DNA of 64,000 nt from NCBI RefSeq assembly GCF_006715725.1, contig NZ_VFNU01000001.1:1054001-1118000 (forward strand), written 5' to 3'. Made by a program: the position numbers and the translations under genes. This document shows, one piece after another, positions 16,800 through 24,958 of the stretch (position 1 is the first letter of the stretch; every line of letters starts with the position of its first letter). Origin of the DNA: Nocardioides sp. SLBN-35. Its GTDB lineage: Bacteria > Actinomycetota > Actinomycetes > Propionibacteriales > Nocardioidaceae. The notes below the pieces were generated by a model, which saw only the letters and a program-made list of their open reading frames with translations, searched no databases and was not told where the DNA came from.

Positions 16800-17386
16800 T
16801 GCGCGGCCTCGGTGAACCCGGCCAGCTTGTAGGCGACCCAGCTGGACAGGTTGTGGTAGCCGGAGTCGGCCGATGTCTCGGTGTTGCCGCCACCGCTCTG
16901 GTCCCGGGGATCGTCCCCGCGGGCGGAGTAGCGGAAGAGCAGGACGAACGTGATGTCGCCGCCCTTGCGGAGCGCGAGCGCCACGGAGTCGGCGATCGGT
17001 TCGCTGCCTCCCGCGAACATCCCGTCGACCGGGCCGTCGATCCGGTCGACCACCTCCCAACCGTTGCGGACCAGGAGGTCGTGCTCGTCCTGTGGGTCGT
17101 AGCCGGCCGGGAAGTCGTCGTTGAGCCCCGCGGTCGAGGCCAGCCCCTCGGCGGAGACGCCAGCCGCCACCTGGACCGACCCGTCCACCTGCGTGCCCCC
17201 GAACCGCGACGTCACCGCCACTCCGGCACCGCCGATCACCAGGGCCAGCGCAAGCGCAGCCGAGCCGCGCGCGAGTCGCCGGCGTCGTACGGCGCGCCGT
17301 CCGGCGCCCACCGTCGCCGCGACGTCGAAGGTCGGTGGCGGGGGCGTGCGCAGCTCGGCGCCGAGCCGGTCGGTGATGTCCTGCAT
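16796..17386 (-). CDS. Single-pass membrane protein upstream of sigma factor (possible anti-sigma)
   Basis: 196 residues: a short cytoplasmic N-terminus, an Arg-rich stop (RRAVRRRRLAR), one membrane helix (about 45-65), then an extracytoplasmic domain of about 130 residues with no family I recognise. The layout and coupling to a sigma gene suggest an anti-sigma or sensor partner, but no zinc-type anti-sigma motif (HxxxCxxC) is present. ATG 17386 is preceded by GGAGG at good spacing. Confidence 0.65.
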   Translation of the reverse strand: MQDITDRLGAELRTPPPPTFDVAATVGAGRRAVRRRRLARGSAALALALVIGGAGVAVTSRFGGTQVDGSVQVAAGVSAEGLASTAGLNDDFPAGYDPQDEHDLLVRNGWEVVDRIDGPVDGMFAGGSEPIADSVALALRKGGDITFVLLFRYSARGDDPRDQSGGGNTETSADSGYHNLSSWVAYKLAGFTEAAQ

Positions 17387-17499
17387 CGGTCCTCCAGGGG
17401 TGGGGGGTTCACTCAAGCAGGGATACGCACGCCGACAGCGATCGGTTGTCACGGTAGGTTGAGGTGGACGTCACCGCACCCTGCGCAGGAGCCAATCGC

Positions 17500-18531
17500 A
17501 TGCCCATCGCCACCCCTGAGAAGTACGCCGAGATGCTCGACGCCGCGAAGGCCGGCTCGTTCGCCTTCCCGGCCATCAACGTCACGTCGTCGCAGACCCT
17601 CAACGCGGCGCTCAAGGGCTTCGCCGACGCCGGCTCCGACGGCATCCTGCAGGTCTCGACCGGCGGCGCGGAGTACCTCTCCGGCCCGTCCGTCAAGGAC
17701 ATGGTCACCGGGTCGGTCGCCTTCGCCGCGTACGCCGCCGAGGTCGCCAAGAACTACCCGGTCAACATCGCGCTGCACACCGACCACTGCCCCAAGGACA
17801 AGCTCGACGGCTTCGTCCGGCCGCTGCTCGCGATCTCGGCCGAGCGCGTCGCCCGGGGCGAGGCGCCGCTGTTCCAGTCGCACATGTGGGACGGGTCCGC
17901 CGTACCGCTCGACGAGAACCTGCAGATCGCCGAGGAGCTGCTCGCGAAGGCCGCCGCGGCCAACGTGATCCTCGAGATCGAGGTCGGCGTCGTCGGTGGT
18001 GAGGAGGACGGCGTCGTCGGTGCGATCGACGAGAAGCTCTACACCACCCCCGAGGACGCCCTCGCCACCGTGCGGGCGCTCGGGATCGGCGAGAAGGGCC
18101 GCTACATGACGGCCCTGACCTTCGGCAACGTGCACGGCGTCTACAAGCCCGGCAACGTCAAGCTGCGTCCCGAGATCCTGCGCGACGCGCAGGCCGCGGT
18201 CGTCGCCGAGCTCGGCCTCGCCGACGGTGCCCGGCCCTTCGACCTCGTCTTCCACGGCGGCTCCGGCTCCACGCCTGCGGAGATCGCCGCCGCGGTCGAC
18301 TACGGCGTGGTGAAGATGAACATCGACACCGACACGCAGTACGCCTTCACCCGGCCCGCCGCGGACCACATGTTCCGCAACTACGACGGTGTCCTGAAGG
18401 TCGACGGCGAGGTCGGCGACAAGAAGGCCTACGACCCGCGTGCCTGGGGCAAGGCCGCCGAGGCCGGCATGGCCGCCCGCATCGTCGAGGCCACCGAGAA
18501 CCTGCGCTCGGCCGGCAAGTCCGTCGGCTGA
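17500..18531 (+). CDS. fba: Class II fructose-bisphosphate aldolase
   Basis: 343 residues, the length of actinobacterial class II FBA. It cleaves fructose-1,6-bisphosphate to DHAP and glyceraldehyde-3-phosphate (and the reverse). Zinc and catalytic residues are visible: ALHTDHCPKDK (His93, Asp95), the EEDGV loop, GNVHGVYKPGNVKL with a zinc His, and FHGGSGS for substrate phosphate. ATG 17500 has CAGGAG 8 nt upstream; a -10-like TAGGTT at 17455-17460 would give a leader of about 30 nt, so unlike its neighbours this mRNA has a leader. ilvA follows after 7 bp. Confidence 0.97.
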   Translation: MPIATPEKYAEMLDAAKAGSFAFPAINVTSSQTLNAALKGFADAGSDGILQVSTGGAEYLSGPSVKDMVTGSVAFAAYAAEVAKNYPVNIALHTDHCPKDKLDGFVRPLLAISAERVARGEAPLFQSHMWDGSAVPLDENLQIAEELLAKAAAANVILEIEVGVVGGEEDGVVGAIDEKLYTTPEDALATVRALGIGEKGRYMTALTFGNVHGVYKPGNVKLRPEILRDAQAAVVAELGLADGARPFDLVFHGGSGSTPAEIAAAVDYGVVKMNIDTDTQYAFTRPAADHMFRNYDGVLKVDGEVGDKKAYDPRAWGKAAEAGMAARIVEATENLRSAGKSVG

Positions 18532-18538
18532 GGCACCG

Positions 18539-19861
18539 GTGGTCGAGGAGGTCGCGCAGCGACCGTCACGAGACCCCGGGCTCCCCACCGCGGCGGACGT
18601 CGACCGGGCGGCCGGCCTGCTCGACGCGGTCATCCCGCCGACCCCGCTGCAGCGGGCCGACCGGCTCTCCGCACTGACCGGGTACGACGTCTGGCTCAAG
18701 CGCGAGGACCTCACCCCGGTCCGCTCCTACAAGGCCCGCGGCGCCTACACCGTGCTCGCCGGGCTCTCCGAGGAGGAGCGGGCCCGGGGCGTGACCTGCG
18801 CGAGCGCCGGCAACCACGCCCAGGGCGTCGCGTTCGCTTGCGCCCGGGCCGGCGTGCACGCCACGATCTTCCTGCCCCGCACCACCCCACGGCAGAAGCG
18901 CGACCGGGTCGCCGCCCTCGGCGGTGACCAGGTCGAGGTCGTCATCGCCGGCGACCAGTACGACGACGCGGCCGTCGCCGCCGCCGACTTCGCCGCCGCC
19001 TCGGGCGCGAGCGTCGTCCCCGCCTTCGACCACCCCGGGATCATCGCCGGCCAGGGCACGGTCGCCGCCGAGATCCTCGCCCAGTCCGCCGCGCTCGGCT
19101 GGCAGCCCGACGCGCTCGTGCTCCCGGTCGGCGGCGCCGGCCTGATCGCCGGCTCCCTCACCGTCCTCGCCGAGCGGCTGCCCGGCGTACGCGTCCTCGC
19201 CGCCGAGCCCGCCGGTGCCGCCTCCCTCGCCGCGGCCCTGGCCGCCGGTGGCCCGGTCGAGCTCGGCTCCGTCGACCCGTTCGTCGACGGTGCCGCCGTA
19301 CGCCGCGTCGGTGACCTCACCTACCGCGCCGTCGCCTCCGCCCGCGCCTCGGTCGACCTGTCCGCGGTCGCCGTGCCCGAGGGCCTGATCTGCGTCGAGA
19401 TGCTCGACCTCTACCAGGTCGACGGCATCATCGCCGAGCCCGCCGGCGCGTTGGCGCCCGCGGCGCTCCGCCTTCCCGGCCGGGAGGGCTTGGAGGCGCT
19501 CGCCCCCGGCAGCCGGGTCGTCGTGGTCGTCTCCGGCGGCAACAACGACGTCTCCCGCTACGCCGACATCGTCGAGCGGGCCCTGGTCCACGAGGGCCTC
19601 AAGCACTACTTCCTCATCGAGTTCCCGCAGGAGCCGGGTGCCCTGCGGCGCTTCCTCGACGACGTGCTGGGGCCCGACGACGACATCACGCTCTTCGAGT
19701 ACACCAAGCGCAACAACCGCGAGACCGGGCCCGCCCTGGTCGGCATCGAGATGCAGTCGCCCGCCGACCTCCCCGGGCTGCTGGCCAGGATGGAGGAGTC
19801 GCGGCTGCGGGTCGAGAAGGTGCCGCCGGACAGCCCGCTGTTCGGGTTCGTGCTCTCCTGA
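18539..19861 (+). CDS. ilvA: Threonine ammonia-lyase, biosynthetic type
   Basis: 440 residues. PLP enzyme making 2-oxobutanoate from threonine for isoleucine. PLP lysine K65 in RSYKARGAY, cofactor loops CASAGNHAQGVA and LPVGGAGLIAG, then a C-terminal ACT-like regulatory domain (about 350-440; LKHYFLIEFPQEPGALRRF), so isoleucine feedback is likely. One ACT-like unit rather than the two of E. coli IlvA. GTG 18539, 7 bp after fba, is the only in-frame start; its first 12 codons lie in a short palindromic repeat (18541-18575), so the true N-terminus is worth checking. Confidence 0.93.
   Translation: MVEEVAQRPSRDPGLPTAADVDRAAGLLDAVIPPTPLQRADRLSALTGYDVWLKREDLTPVRSYKARGAYTVLAGLSEEERARGVTCASAGNHAQGVAFACARAGVHATIFLPRTTPRQKRDRVAALGGDQVEVVIAGDQYDDAAVAAADFAAASGASVVPAFDHPGIIAGQGTVAAEILAQSAALGWQPDALVLPVGGAGLIAGSLTVLAERLPGVRVLAAEPAGAASLAAALAAGGPVELGSVDPFVDGAAVRRVGDLTYRAVASARASVDLSAVAVPEGLICVEMLDLYQVDGIIAEPAGALAPAALRLPGREGLEALAPGSRVVVVVSGGNNDVSRYADIVERALVHEGLKHYFLIEFPQEPGALRRFLDDVLGPDDDITLFEYTKRNNRETGPALVGIEMQSPADLPGLLARMEESRLRVEKVPPDSPLFGFVLS
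18541..18575. repeat. Short palindromic repeat at fba-ilvA junction
   Basis: Imperfect 35-bp palindrome beginning GGTCGAGGAGG and ending GAGACC, with a perfect core GGTCGC-GCA-GCGACC (18550-18564). It resembles a short intergenic repeat I associate with Nocardioides genomes (from memory, not checked). Here it encodes the N-terminus of IlvA. Confidence 0.5.
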
Positions 19862-19878
19862 CGGGAGCCTGGACGACA

Positions 19879-19949
19879 AAACTGGCGCTGGGACGAGGAA
19901 GCTTCCTCGTCCCAGCGCCAGTTTCACCGGCCGGCCGGTGAAACTGGCG
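19879..19949. terminator. Two overlapping perfect palindromes between ilvA and MFS gene
   Basis: A 46-bp perfect palindrome centred on AAGCTT (19879-19924) is followed by a 34-bp perfect palindrome centred on GGCCGGCC (19916-19949). They share the arm CGCCAGTTT (19916-19924), so only one can form at a time. The word AAACTGGCG occurs forward, inverted, forward. It lies between two convergent stops and probably terminates both transcripts. Confidence 0.7.
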
Positions 19950-19967
19950 GCCGCCTGAAATCCGAGC

Positions 19968-21449
19968 TCAGTGCCCGAACCCCTCGTGCCGCGGCTTCTC
20001 GTAGAACATCACCGCGACCAGGCCGACGGCGTACATCACCGCGGGCAGCCACAGCGACTGCTGCATCGCCTTGCTGAACAGCTCGGCCACGTGCGGGTCG
20101 GGGATCCGGGCGGCGCCGGCGTCGCCGTGGGCGGCGGCGCCGGGGAGGTAGTGGGCGAGGCGGCTGTCCATGAGGACGGCGATCGCGGCCGCGCCGAGCA
20201 CCGAGCCGACCTGGCGGGTGGCGTTGTAGACGCCCGCGCCCGCGCCGGCCAGCTGGATCGGAAGGTTGCGGTTGGCAGTGGCGGCGGTGGGGGCCCAGAT
20301 GAAGGCGTTCCCGATGCCGATGACGCCCATGGGCACGGCGATCTCCCACACGGAGATGCCCGGCTCCAGGCGCCACATCAGCAGCAGGAAGCCGACCAGG
20401 CTGACCGCGAAGCCGAAGCCGAGGACCTGGCGAGGGTGCATCCGGTCGGTGAGCTTGCCAACGGGCTGGGCCAGGAAGATCGACATCACGGCCATCGGCA
20501 GCATCAGCAGCGCCGCCTGGGTGGGGGAGTTGCCGCGGACGGCCTGGGCGTAGAGCATCAGCGGGAAGCCGAACGACGCGCCGATCGAGCCCATGCACAT
20601 GATCGCGACGTTGGACACCGAGAAGTTGCGGTCCTTGAACAGGCTGAGCGGCACCAGCGGCTCAGCACGGTTGAACCACTGCCACAGCACGAACGCGACG
20701 AACAGGGCGAGGCCACCGGCGATCATGGCGATGATCCAGCCGGCCCAGTCCATCTGGTGGCCCTCCTGGATGCCGAAGCAGAGCAGGAACATGGCCGCGC
20801 CCGACAGGGCGACGCCGAGCCAATCGAACTTGTGAGCGTGGGTGGGCAGGGCGGGGACCAGGCGCCAGGCCATGACGAAGGCGACCAGGCCGACCGGGAT
20901 GTTGACGAAGAAGATCCACTCCCAGCCCAGGCCGTCGGTGAGCACGCCACCCAGGATCGGGCCGACCACCATCGCCACGCCGGCAGTGGCCCCCCAGACC
21001 GCCATCGCGCTGCCCCGCTTGGCCGGCGGGAAGATGCGGGTGATGATCGCCATCGTCTGCGGCGTCATCATCGAGGCGCCGAAGCCCTGCACGACGCGGG
21101 CCAGGATCAGCGCCTCGACCGTCGTGGTCAGGCCGCACCACAGGGAGGCGAGCGTGAACACCGTGAGGCCGGCGAGGTAGAGGTACTTCGAACCGAAGCG
21201 GTCACCGAGGCGTCCCGTGATCAGCACCGGGACGGCGTACGCCAGCATGTAGGCGCTGGTGACCCACACGACGTCGTTGACCGATGCGTCGAGGTCCTCG
21301 ATGATCGTCGGCGTCGCGACCGTGACGATCGTCAGGTCGACCAGGATCATGAAGAACCCGATGACCAGGGCCCACAGGGCCGGCCACGGGTTGCTCTCGG
21401 CCGCCGCGGGCGCGCTCGCCGCGGGGGAGGTGGATGCACTCTGGGTCAC
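19968..21449 (-). CDS. MFS multidrug-type exporter, DHA2 (EmrB/QacA) family
   Basis: 493 residues, 14 predicted membrane helices, the DHA2 proton-antiport pattern. Motif A-like GRLGDRFGSKYLYLAG follows helix 2; the family signature FMILVDLTIVTVATPTI (helix 1) and the motif C region ATAGVAMVVGPILGGVL (helix 5, with GPxLGG) mark an antiporter. Substrate unknown. GTG 21449 begins a short polar Ala/Ser-rich N-terminus. No regulator is adjacent; the nearest neighbours are ilvA (convergent) and the DUF3151 gene (divergent). Confidence 0.9.
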   Translation of the reverse strand: MTQSASTSPAASAPAAAESNPWPALWALVIGFFMILVDLTIVTVATPTIIEDLDASVNDVVWVTSAYMLAYAVPVLITGRLGDRFGSKYLYLAGLTVFTLASLWCGLTTTVEALILARVVQGFGASMMTPQTMAIITRIFPPAKRGSAMAVWGATAGVAMVVGPILGGVLTDGLGWEWIFFVNIPVGLVAFVMAWRLVPALPTHAHKFDWLGVALSGAAMFLLCFGIQEGHQMDWAGWIIAMIAGGLALFVAFVLWQWFNRAEPLVPLSLFKDRNFSVSNVAIMCMGSIGASFGFPLMLYAQAVRGNSPTQAALLMLPMAVMSIFLAQPVGKLTDRMHPRQVLGFGFAVSLVGFLLLMWRLEPGISVWEIAVPMGVIGIGNAFIWAPTAATANRNLPIQLAGAGAGVYNATRQVGSVLGAAAIAVLMDSRLAHYLPGAAAHGDAGAARIPDPHVAELFSKAMQQSLWLPAVMYAVGLVAVMFYEKPRHEGFGH

Positions 21450-21495
21450 GAAGACAAGTCAACACCCGGACGCCGACACTGCTTCCCGCCCGCGC

Positions 21496-21501
21496 CAGAA
21501 T
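21496..21501 (+). promoter_or_regulatory. -10-like box of DUF3151 gene
   Basis: CAGAAT followed by 7 nt and the ATG at 21509, the same geometry as the leaderless-type promoters nearby; used to prefer 21509 over the ATG at 21500. Confidence 0.4.
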
Positions 21502-21508
21502 GGGGCCC

Positions 21509-21931
21509 ATGAGCATCACGCCCGGCGCCGACCTGATGGCCGGCCCCCCGCCCACCCACCTGCCCGTCGACCCCGCCGAGGCGCTCCTCGCGGAGGGCAA
21601 GGCCCCCGCGGACGTCGTACGCCGCCTGCCGTCGTCGCCCCTCGCCTGGGCGACCCTGGCCGAGCAGGCCCGCGACGGCGGGGCCGACGACGTGACGGTC
21701 TACGCCTACTCCCGCGTCGGCTACCACCGCTCGCTCGACCTGCTGCGCCGCAACGGCTGGAAGGGCAACGGGCCGGTGCCGTGGGAGCACGAGCCGAACC
21801 GCGGCTTCCTGCGCGCGCTCGGGCTCCTCGCCCTCGCCGCCCGCGCGATCGGTGAGACCGACGAGTGGGAGCGCTGCTCCGCGTTCCTGCGCGACTCCAG
21901 CCCGACGGCGTACGACGAGCTGCTGGGCTGA
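21509..21931 (+). CDS. DUF3151 family protein
   Basis: 140 residues. The core VYAYSRVGYHRSLDLLRRNGWKG and VPWEHEPNRGFLRALGLLA match the actinobacterial DUF3151 family, cytoplasmic proteins of unknown role that I associate with fba neighbourhoods, as here (fba is 3 kb upstream). Helical, no catalytic motif or membrane segment. Followed by a strong hairpin at 21948-21980. Confidence 0.85.
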   Translation: MSITPGADLMAGPPPTHLPVDPAEALLAEGKAPADVVRRLPSSPLAWATLAEQARDGGADDVTVYAYSRVGYHRSLDLLRRNGWKGNGPVPWEHEPNRGFLRALGLLALAARAIGETDEWERCSAFLRDSSPTAYDELLG

Positions 21932-21947
21932 GCCGACCTGAGCCCAG

Positions 21948-21980
21948 CCGGCGGCTCGTCAGTGACGCACGAGCCGCCGG
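21948..21980. terminator. Terminator hairpin after DUF3151 gene
   Basis: Perfect 12-bp arms CCGGCGGCTCGT (21948-21959) and complement (21969-21980) with a 9-nt loop, 17 bp after the stop. The stop codon of the tiny minus-strand ORF lies at its loop. Confidence 0.65.
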
Positions 21981-22039
21981 ACCGGGGCGATGACCAGAGC
22001 GTTCAGCGCCGCGCCGAGCGACGGCAGCCAGAGCTTCAC
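21959..22039 (-). CDS. Possible 26-residue small protein
   Basis: GTG at 22039 opens a 26-codon frame (begins VKLWLPSLGAALNALVI, ends with basic PVRRLVRH): a hydrophobic stretch followed by a positive tail, like a membrane-bound small peptide. It starts 1 nt after the stop of the 57-residue ORF, which suggests coupling. No independent ribosome site; could be chance. Confidence 0.35.
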   Translation of the reverse strand: MKLWLPSLGAALNALVIAPVRRLVRH

Positions 22040-22040
22040 G

Positions 22041-22214
22041 TCAGCCCCGCACGGCCAACCAGGCCGCGACGACCAACAGGATCAGGCCGAGCGCGGCCGC
22101 GATCGGCAGGTCCGTGGCTCGCGAGCCCCGGTGGGCGCGGGTCGCGGCGGGGCGGTCGGCCGCCGGCACCGGCTCCGTCGCGCGGTGCTTCTGGGTCATG
22201 GGCGTGGTTCGCAT
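22041..22214 (-). CDS. 57-residue small membrane protein
   Basis: ATG 22214 with a strong AAGGAG 6 nt upstream. The first 35 residues are polar and basic (MRTTPMTQKHRATEPVPAADR...), followed by one clear membrane helix ending in AAWLAVRG at the C-terminus. A tail-anchored topology is expected. No family recognised. It lies downstream of lysS on the same strand, 77 bp after the lysS stop. Confidence 0.6.
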   Translation of the reverse strand: MRTTPMTQKHRATEPVPAADRPAATRAHRGSRATDLPIAAALGLILLVVAAWLAVRG

Positions 22215-22274
22215 GAGAGCTCCTTGTCCGAGACGTTCACCAGTCCGGACGGGGTCCGGCGGCGTTCATCACGC

Positions 22275-22291
22275 GGATTTCGGAGAAATCC
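22275..22291 (-). terminator. Short hairpin after lysS
   Basis: GGATTT (22275-22280) pairs with AAATCC (22286-22291) across 5 nt, directly abutting the lysS stop codon. Weak stem, so only a possible terminator. Confidence 0.35.
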
Positions 22292-23980
22292 TCAGGGAAC
22301 GAGCAGCGAGCGCACCTTGTCGTGCCCCAGGGCGGCGAACAGCGTGGGCAGCCGCGGACCACGCTCGGCGTCGACGAGCAGGTGGTAGAGCAGCTTGAAG
22401 AACGCCTTCTGGTCGGCCTTGACCTCGTCGGTCGGGGCGTCGTCGAGCGTCAGCCCGCGGGCGATCTTGGGCACGCCGTAGATCACCGTGGTGAGCCCGT
22501 CGACCTGGTCGGCGGCGTCGAAGGCGGCCGCGAGCCGCTTGACCAGGAGCCCGAGCCACGCCTCCTCCTGCTCCGACAGCGACGCCAGCCGGTCGGTGTC
22601 GGCGGCCTCGCGGACCGTCGTGCGCTCCTCCGGGTCGACGTACTCGGTGATCCAGGTGGCGGCCTTCGCCAGCCGCGGCTCGAGGTCCGCCTCCGAGGCG
22701 CCGACGGTGCGCGCGGTGATCTCCCGCGAGCCGGCGGTGACGTCGGCGACCGACGACAGCATCCGGAACGGTACGACGACCGCCGGGGTCGGCAGCGTGC
22801 CCGCCGTCGACGTCGCGGAGGCCCGCTCCCAGGCGAGCACGGCGGCGTCCCGCTTCTCCGGGATCGCGGCCTTCTTCGTCAGGGCGTCCCACTCGTCGTA
22901 CAGGCGCAGCACCTCCTGCCCGAAGTCGACGTTGAACGCCTGCTTGGGCTGCCGGCGCGCGTAGAGCCAGCGCAGGATCGGCGCCTCGAGGATCCGCAGC
23001 GCCTCGGCCGCGGTGGGCACGCCGCCCTTGGACGACGACATCTTCGGCATGCCGGCGACGCCGACGAACGAGTAGCCGACGAACGACGGGGCGGTGCCGC
23101 CGAAGATGGGGCCCACGATCTCCTTGCCGACGGTGTACGACGAACCGGGCGAGGCGTGGTCGACGCCGCCGGGCTCGAAGTGCACGCCCTCGAAGGTCCA
23201 GCGCATCGGCCAGTCGACCTTCCAGACCAGCTTGCCCTCGTCCTGCGTGGCGACGTTGGTGACGTAGGAGTCGCCGCACACGTCGCAGGTGTAGGCGAGG
23301 TCGGTCGTCTCGTCGTCGTAGGACGTCAGGGTGACCGTGTCGCGTCCGCAACCGCGGCAGTACGGCTTGTAGGGGAACCGGGCGAGGTCCTCGCTGGCGC
23401 CGTGGCCCTCGTCCTCATCGGCGTCCGGGGCGTCGCCGCTCTCGACCTTCTTGGTGCGGAAGCGCGCCATCACGGCCTCGATCTCGTCGCGCTTGCGGAT
23501 CGCGGTGAGCACCTGCTCCCGGTAGGCGCCGGAGCGGTACATCGCGGTCTGGTCGACCTCGACCATGTCGCAGCCCATCTCGACGAGCGCGGCACGCAGG
23601 GGCGCCTTGTAGCGCTCGCCCCAGTTGGCGAACTCGCCCGTCGGGTCGGGGACGGCGGACAGCGGGCGGCCGATGTGCTCGTTCCAGGCGGTGTCGATGC
23701 CGGCCGGCACCTTGCGGAACCGGTCGTAGTCGTCCCAGCTGTGCAGGTGGCGCACGTTGATGCCGCGGCGCCGGATCTCCTCGGCCACGAAGTGGACGGT
23801 GAGGAACTCGCGCAGGTTGCCGAGGTGGATCGGCCCGGACGGGCTGATCCCGGACGCGCAGGTGACCAGGTCGGGCAGGGTGCCGCCGTTGACCTGCTCG
23901 GCGTGCCGCAGCGCCAGGTCGGCGGTCCGGGTCACCCAGTCGGCGGGGTCCTGCTGCTGGTTGCTCTGTCCACGTGCCAC
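22292..23980 (-). CDS. lysS: Class I lysyl-tRNA synthetase
   Basis: 562 residues. Charges tRNA-Lys. This is the archaeal-type class I enzyme, not the common bacterial class II: the HIGH-like motif PIHLGN (about residue 50) and KMSSSKG are class I signatures, and a four-cysteine zinc site is seen (CRGCG ... CDVCG, about 235-265). The GTG at 23980 (MARGQSNQQQDPADW) is preferred over a TTG 9 nt upstream because TAGGCT lies 8 nt before it. Whether the genome also has a class II enzyme cannot be told from this window. Confidence 0.95.
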   Translation of the reverse strand: MARGQSNQQQDPADWVTRTADLALRHAEQVNGGTLPDLVTCASGISPSGPIHLGNLREFLTVHFVAEEIRRRGINVRHLHSWDDYDRFRKVPAGIDTAWNEHIGRPLSAVPDPTGEFANWGERYKAPLRAALVEMGCDMVEVDQTAMYRSGAYREQVLTAIRKRDEIEAVMARFRTKKVESGDAPDADEDEGHGASEDLARFPYKPYCRGCGRDTVTLTSYDDETTDLAYTCDVCGDSYVTNVATQDEGKLVWKVDWPMRWTFEGVHFEPGGVDHASPGSSYTVGKEIVGPIFGGTAPSFVGYSFVGVAGMPKMSSSKGGVPTAAEALRILEAPILRWLYARRQPKQAFNVDFGQEVLRLYDEWDALTKKAAIPEKRDAAVLAWERASATSTAGTLPTPAVVVPFRMLSSVADVTAGSREITARTVGASEADLEPRLAKAATWITEYVDPEERTTVREAADTDRLASLSEQEEAWLGLLVKRLAAAFDAADQVDGLTTVIYGVPKIARGLTLDDAPTDEVKADQKAFFKLLYHLLVDAERGPRLPTLFAALGHDKVRSLLVP

Positions 23981-23988
23981 GGCGCCCA

Positions 23989-23994
23989 AGCCTA
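23989..23994 (-). promoter_or_regulatory. -10 box of lysS (leaderless-type)
   Basis: Minus-strand TAGGCT, then 8 nt, then GTG 23980. The lipid-kinase stop is at 24000, so this promoter sits in a 19-bp gap between two same-strand genes. Confidence 0.45.
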
Positions 23995-23999
23995 TTGCG

Positions 24000-24890
24000 C
24001 TAGAGGTGGGGGACCACCATCGCGTACGCCGCCGGCTGCACCCGCCACGTCCGCGACCGCACCGGCCCGTCGATCTCGCCGTCGCTGTTGCACTCGAACG
24101 CGGTCCCGCTGACCCGCACCGTGCGGCCCCGCAGGATCCGGACGTCGCGGTGCTCCTCGTGCCGTGCGAACGGGAGCCGGACCAGGTAGCCCAGCCGTGC
24201 GAGAGGACCGCGCGGCGTCGCGATCAGCACGTCGACCTCGCCGTCGTGCGGCTCGGCGTCGGGGGTGAGCTCGGTGCCGCCGCCGACCGAGGCGCCGTTG
24301 CCGACGGCCACCATGAGCACCGGCTGGTCGACGTCGACGACCACCTCGCCGTCGACCTCCACCCGGACCCGCAGGCTCGGCGGGTTGATCGCGGTCTGCA
24401 GCGCCCCGATCGGGTAGCCCACCCGGCCCAGCCGCTCCTTCCACCGCGCACCCCGCTTGCCCGCCTCCGCGCCGGCGCCGAGGTGCACGCTGTTGACGGT
24501 CACCTGGCCGTCCTCGTCGACGACCAGGTCCGTGGGCCGCGGGGTGCCCGCCAGCACCACCCGCGCCGCCTCCTCGGGCTCGAGCGGCAGGCCGAGCGTG
24601 CGGGCGAAGTCGTTGCCGGTCCCGAGCGGGACCAGGGCGAGCTCCCTGCCGGCCAGGTCGCCGCGGGAGTGCAGCGCCTGCACCACCGCGTGGATGCTGC
24701 CGTCCCCGCCGGCAACCACGATCCTGCGGTCGCCCGCGTCCTCCAGCACGTCGTCGAGCTCATCCTCGGAGGAGGTGGCGGCCACCTCGACCTCGGCGCC
24801 CTCCCGGAGCACCGCGAGCGCGGCGTCGACGGCCTCCCGGTCCGCCGTACCGGCCTCGCCGTTGGTGATCAGCAGCAGTCTCGTGGCCAC
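24000..24890 (-). CDS. Diacylglycerol/lipid kinase family protein (DagK/YegS)
   Basis: 296 residues. The catalytic signature VAGGDGSIH (about residue 60) and PLGTGNDFART (about 88) are those of the DAGK catalytic domain; later NGASVGGG and GEVDVLIA fit the beta-sandwich half. It phosphorylates a lipid such as diacylglycerol, probably at the membrane face, for phospholipid recycling; the exact lipid is unknown. GTG 24890 lies 6 nt after TAGGGT. Divergent from the carboxyltransferase gene, 68 bp between starts. Confidence 0.9.
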   Translation of the reverse strand: MATRLLLITNGEAGTADREAVDAALAVLREGAEVEVAATSSEDELDDVLEDAGDRRIVVAGGDGSIHAVVQALHSRGDLAGRELALVPLGTGNDFARTLGLPLEPEEAARVVLAGTPRPTDLVVDEDGQVTVNSVHLGAGAEAGKRGARWKERLGRVGYPIGALQTAINPPSLRVRVEVDGEVVVDVDQPVLMVAVGNGASVGGGTELTPDAEPHDGEVDVLIATPRGPLARLGYLVRLPFARHEEHRDVRILRGRTVRVSGTAFECNSDGEIDGPVRSRTWRVQPAAYAMVVPHL

Positions 24891-24896
24891 GCGCCC

Positions 24897-24902
24897 ACCC
24901 TA
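24897..24902 (-). promoter_or_regulatory. -10 box of lipid-kinase gene (leaderless-type)
   Basis: Minus-strand TAGGGT, 6 nt, then GTG 24890. Confidence 0.5.
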
Positions 24903-24958
24903 GGCATTGGCAGAACTTGCCGACGTACCCCGGGCGCGGCCGTGGTTGTATCCGCGTC

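Noticed and set aside
19968..21449. Exporter as part of a biosynthetic cluster
   Set aside because: Neighbours are primary-metabolism genes and no synthase is near.
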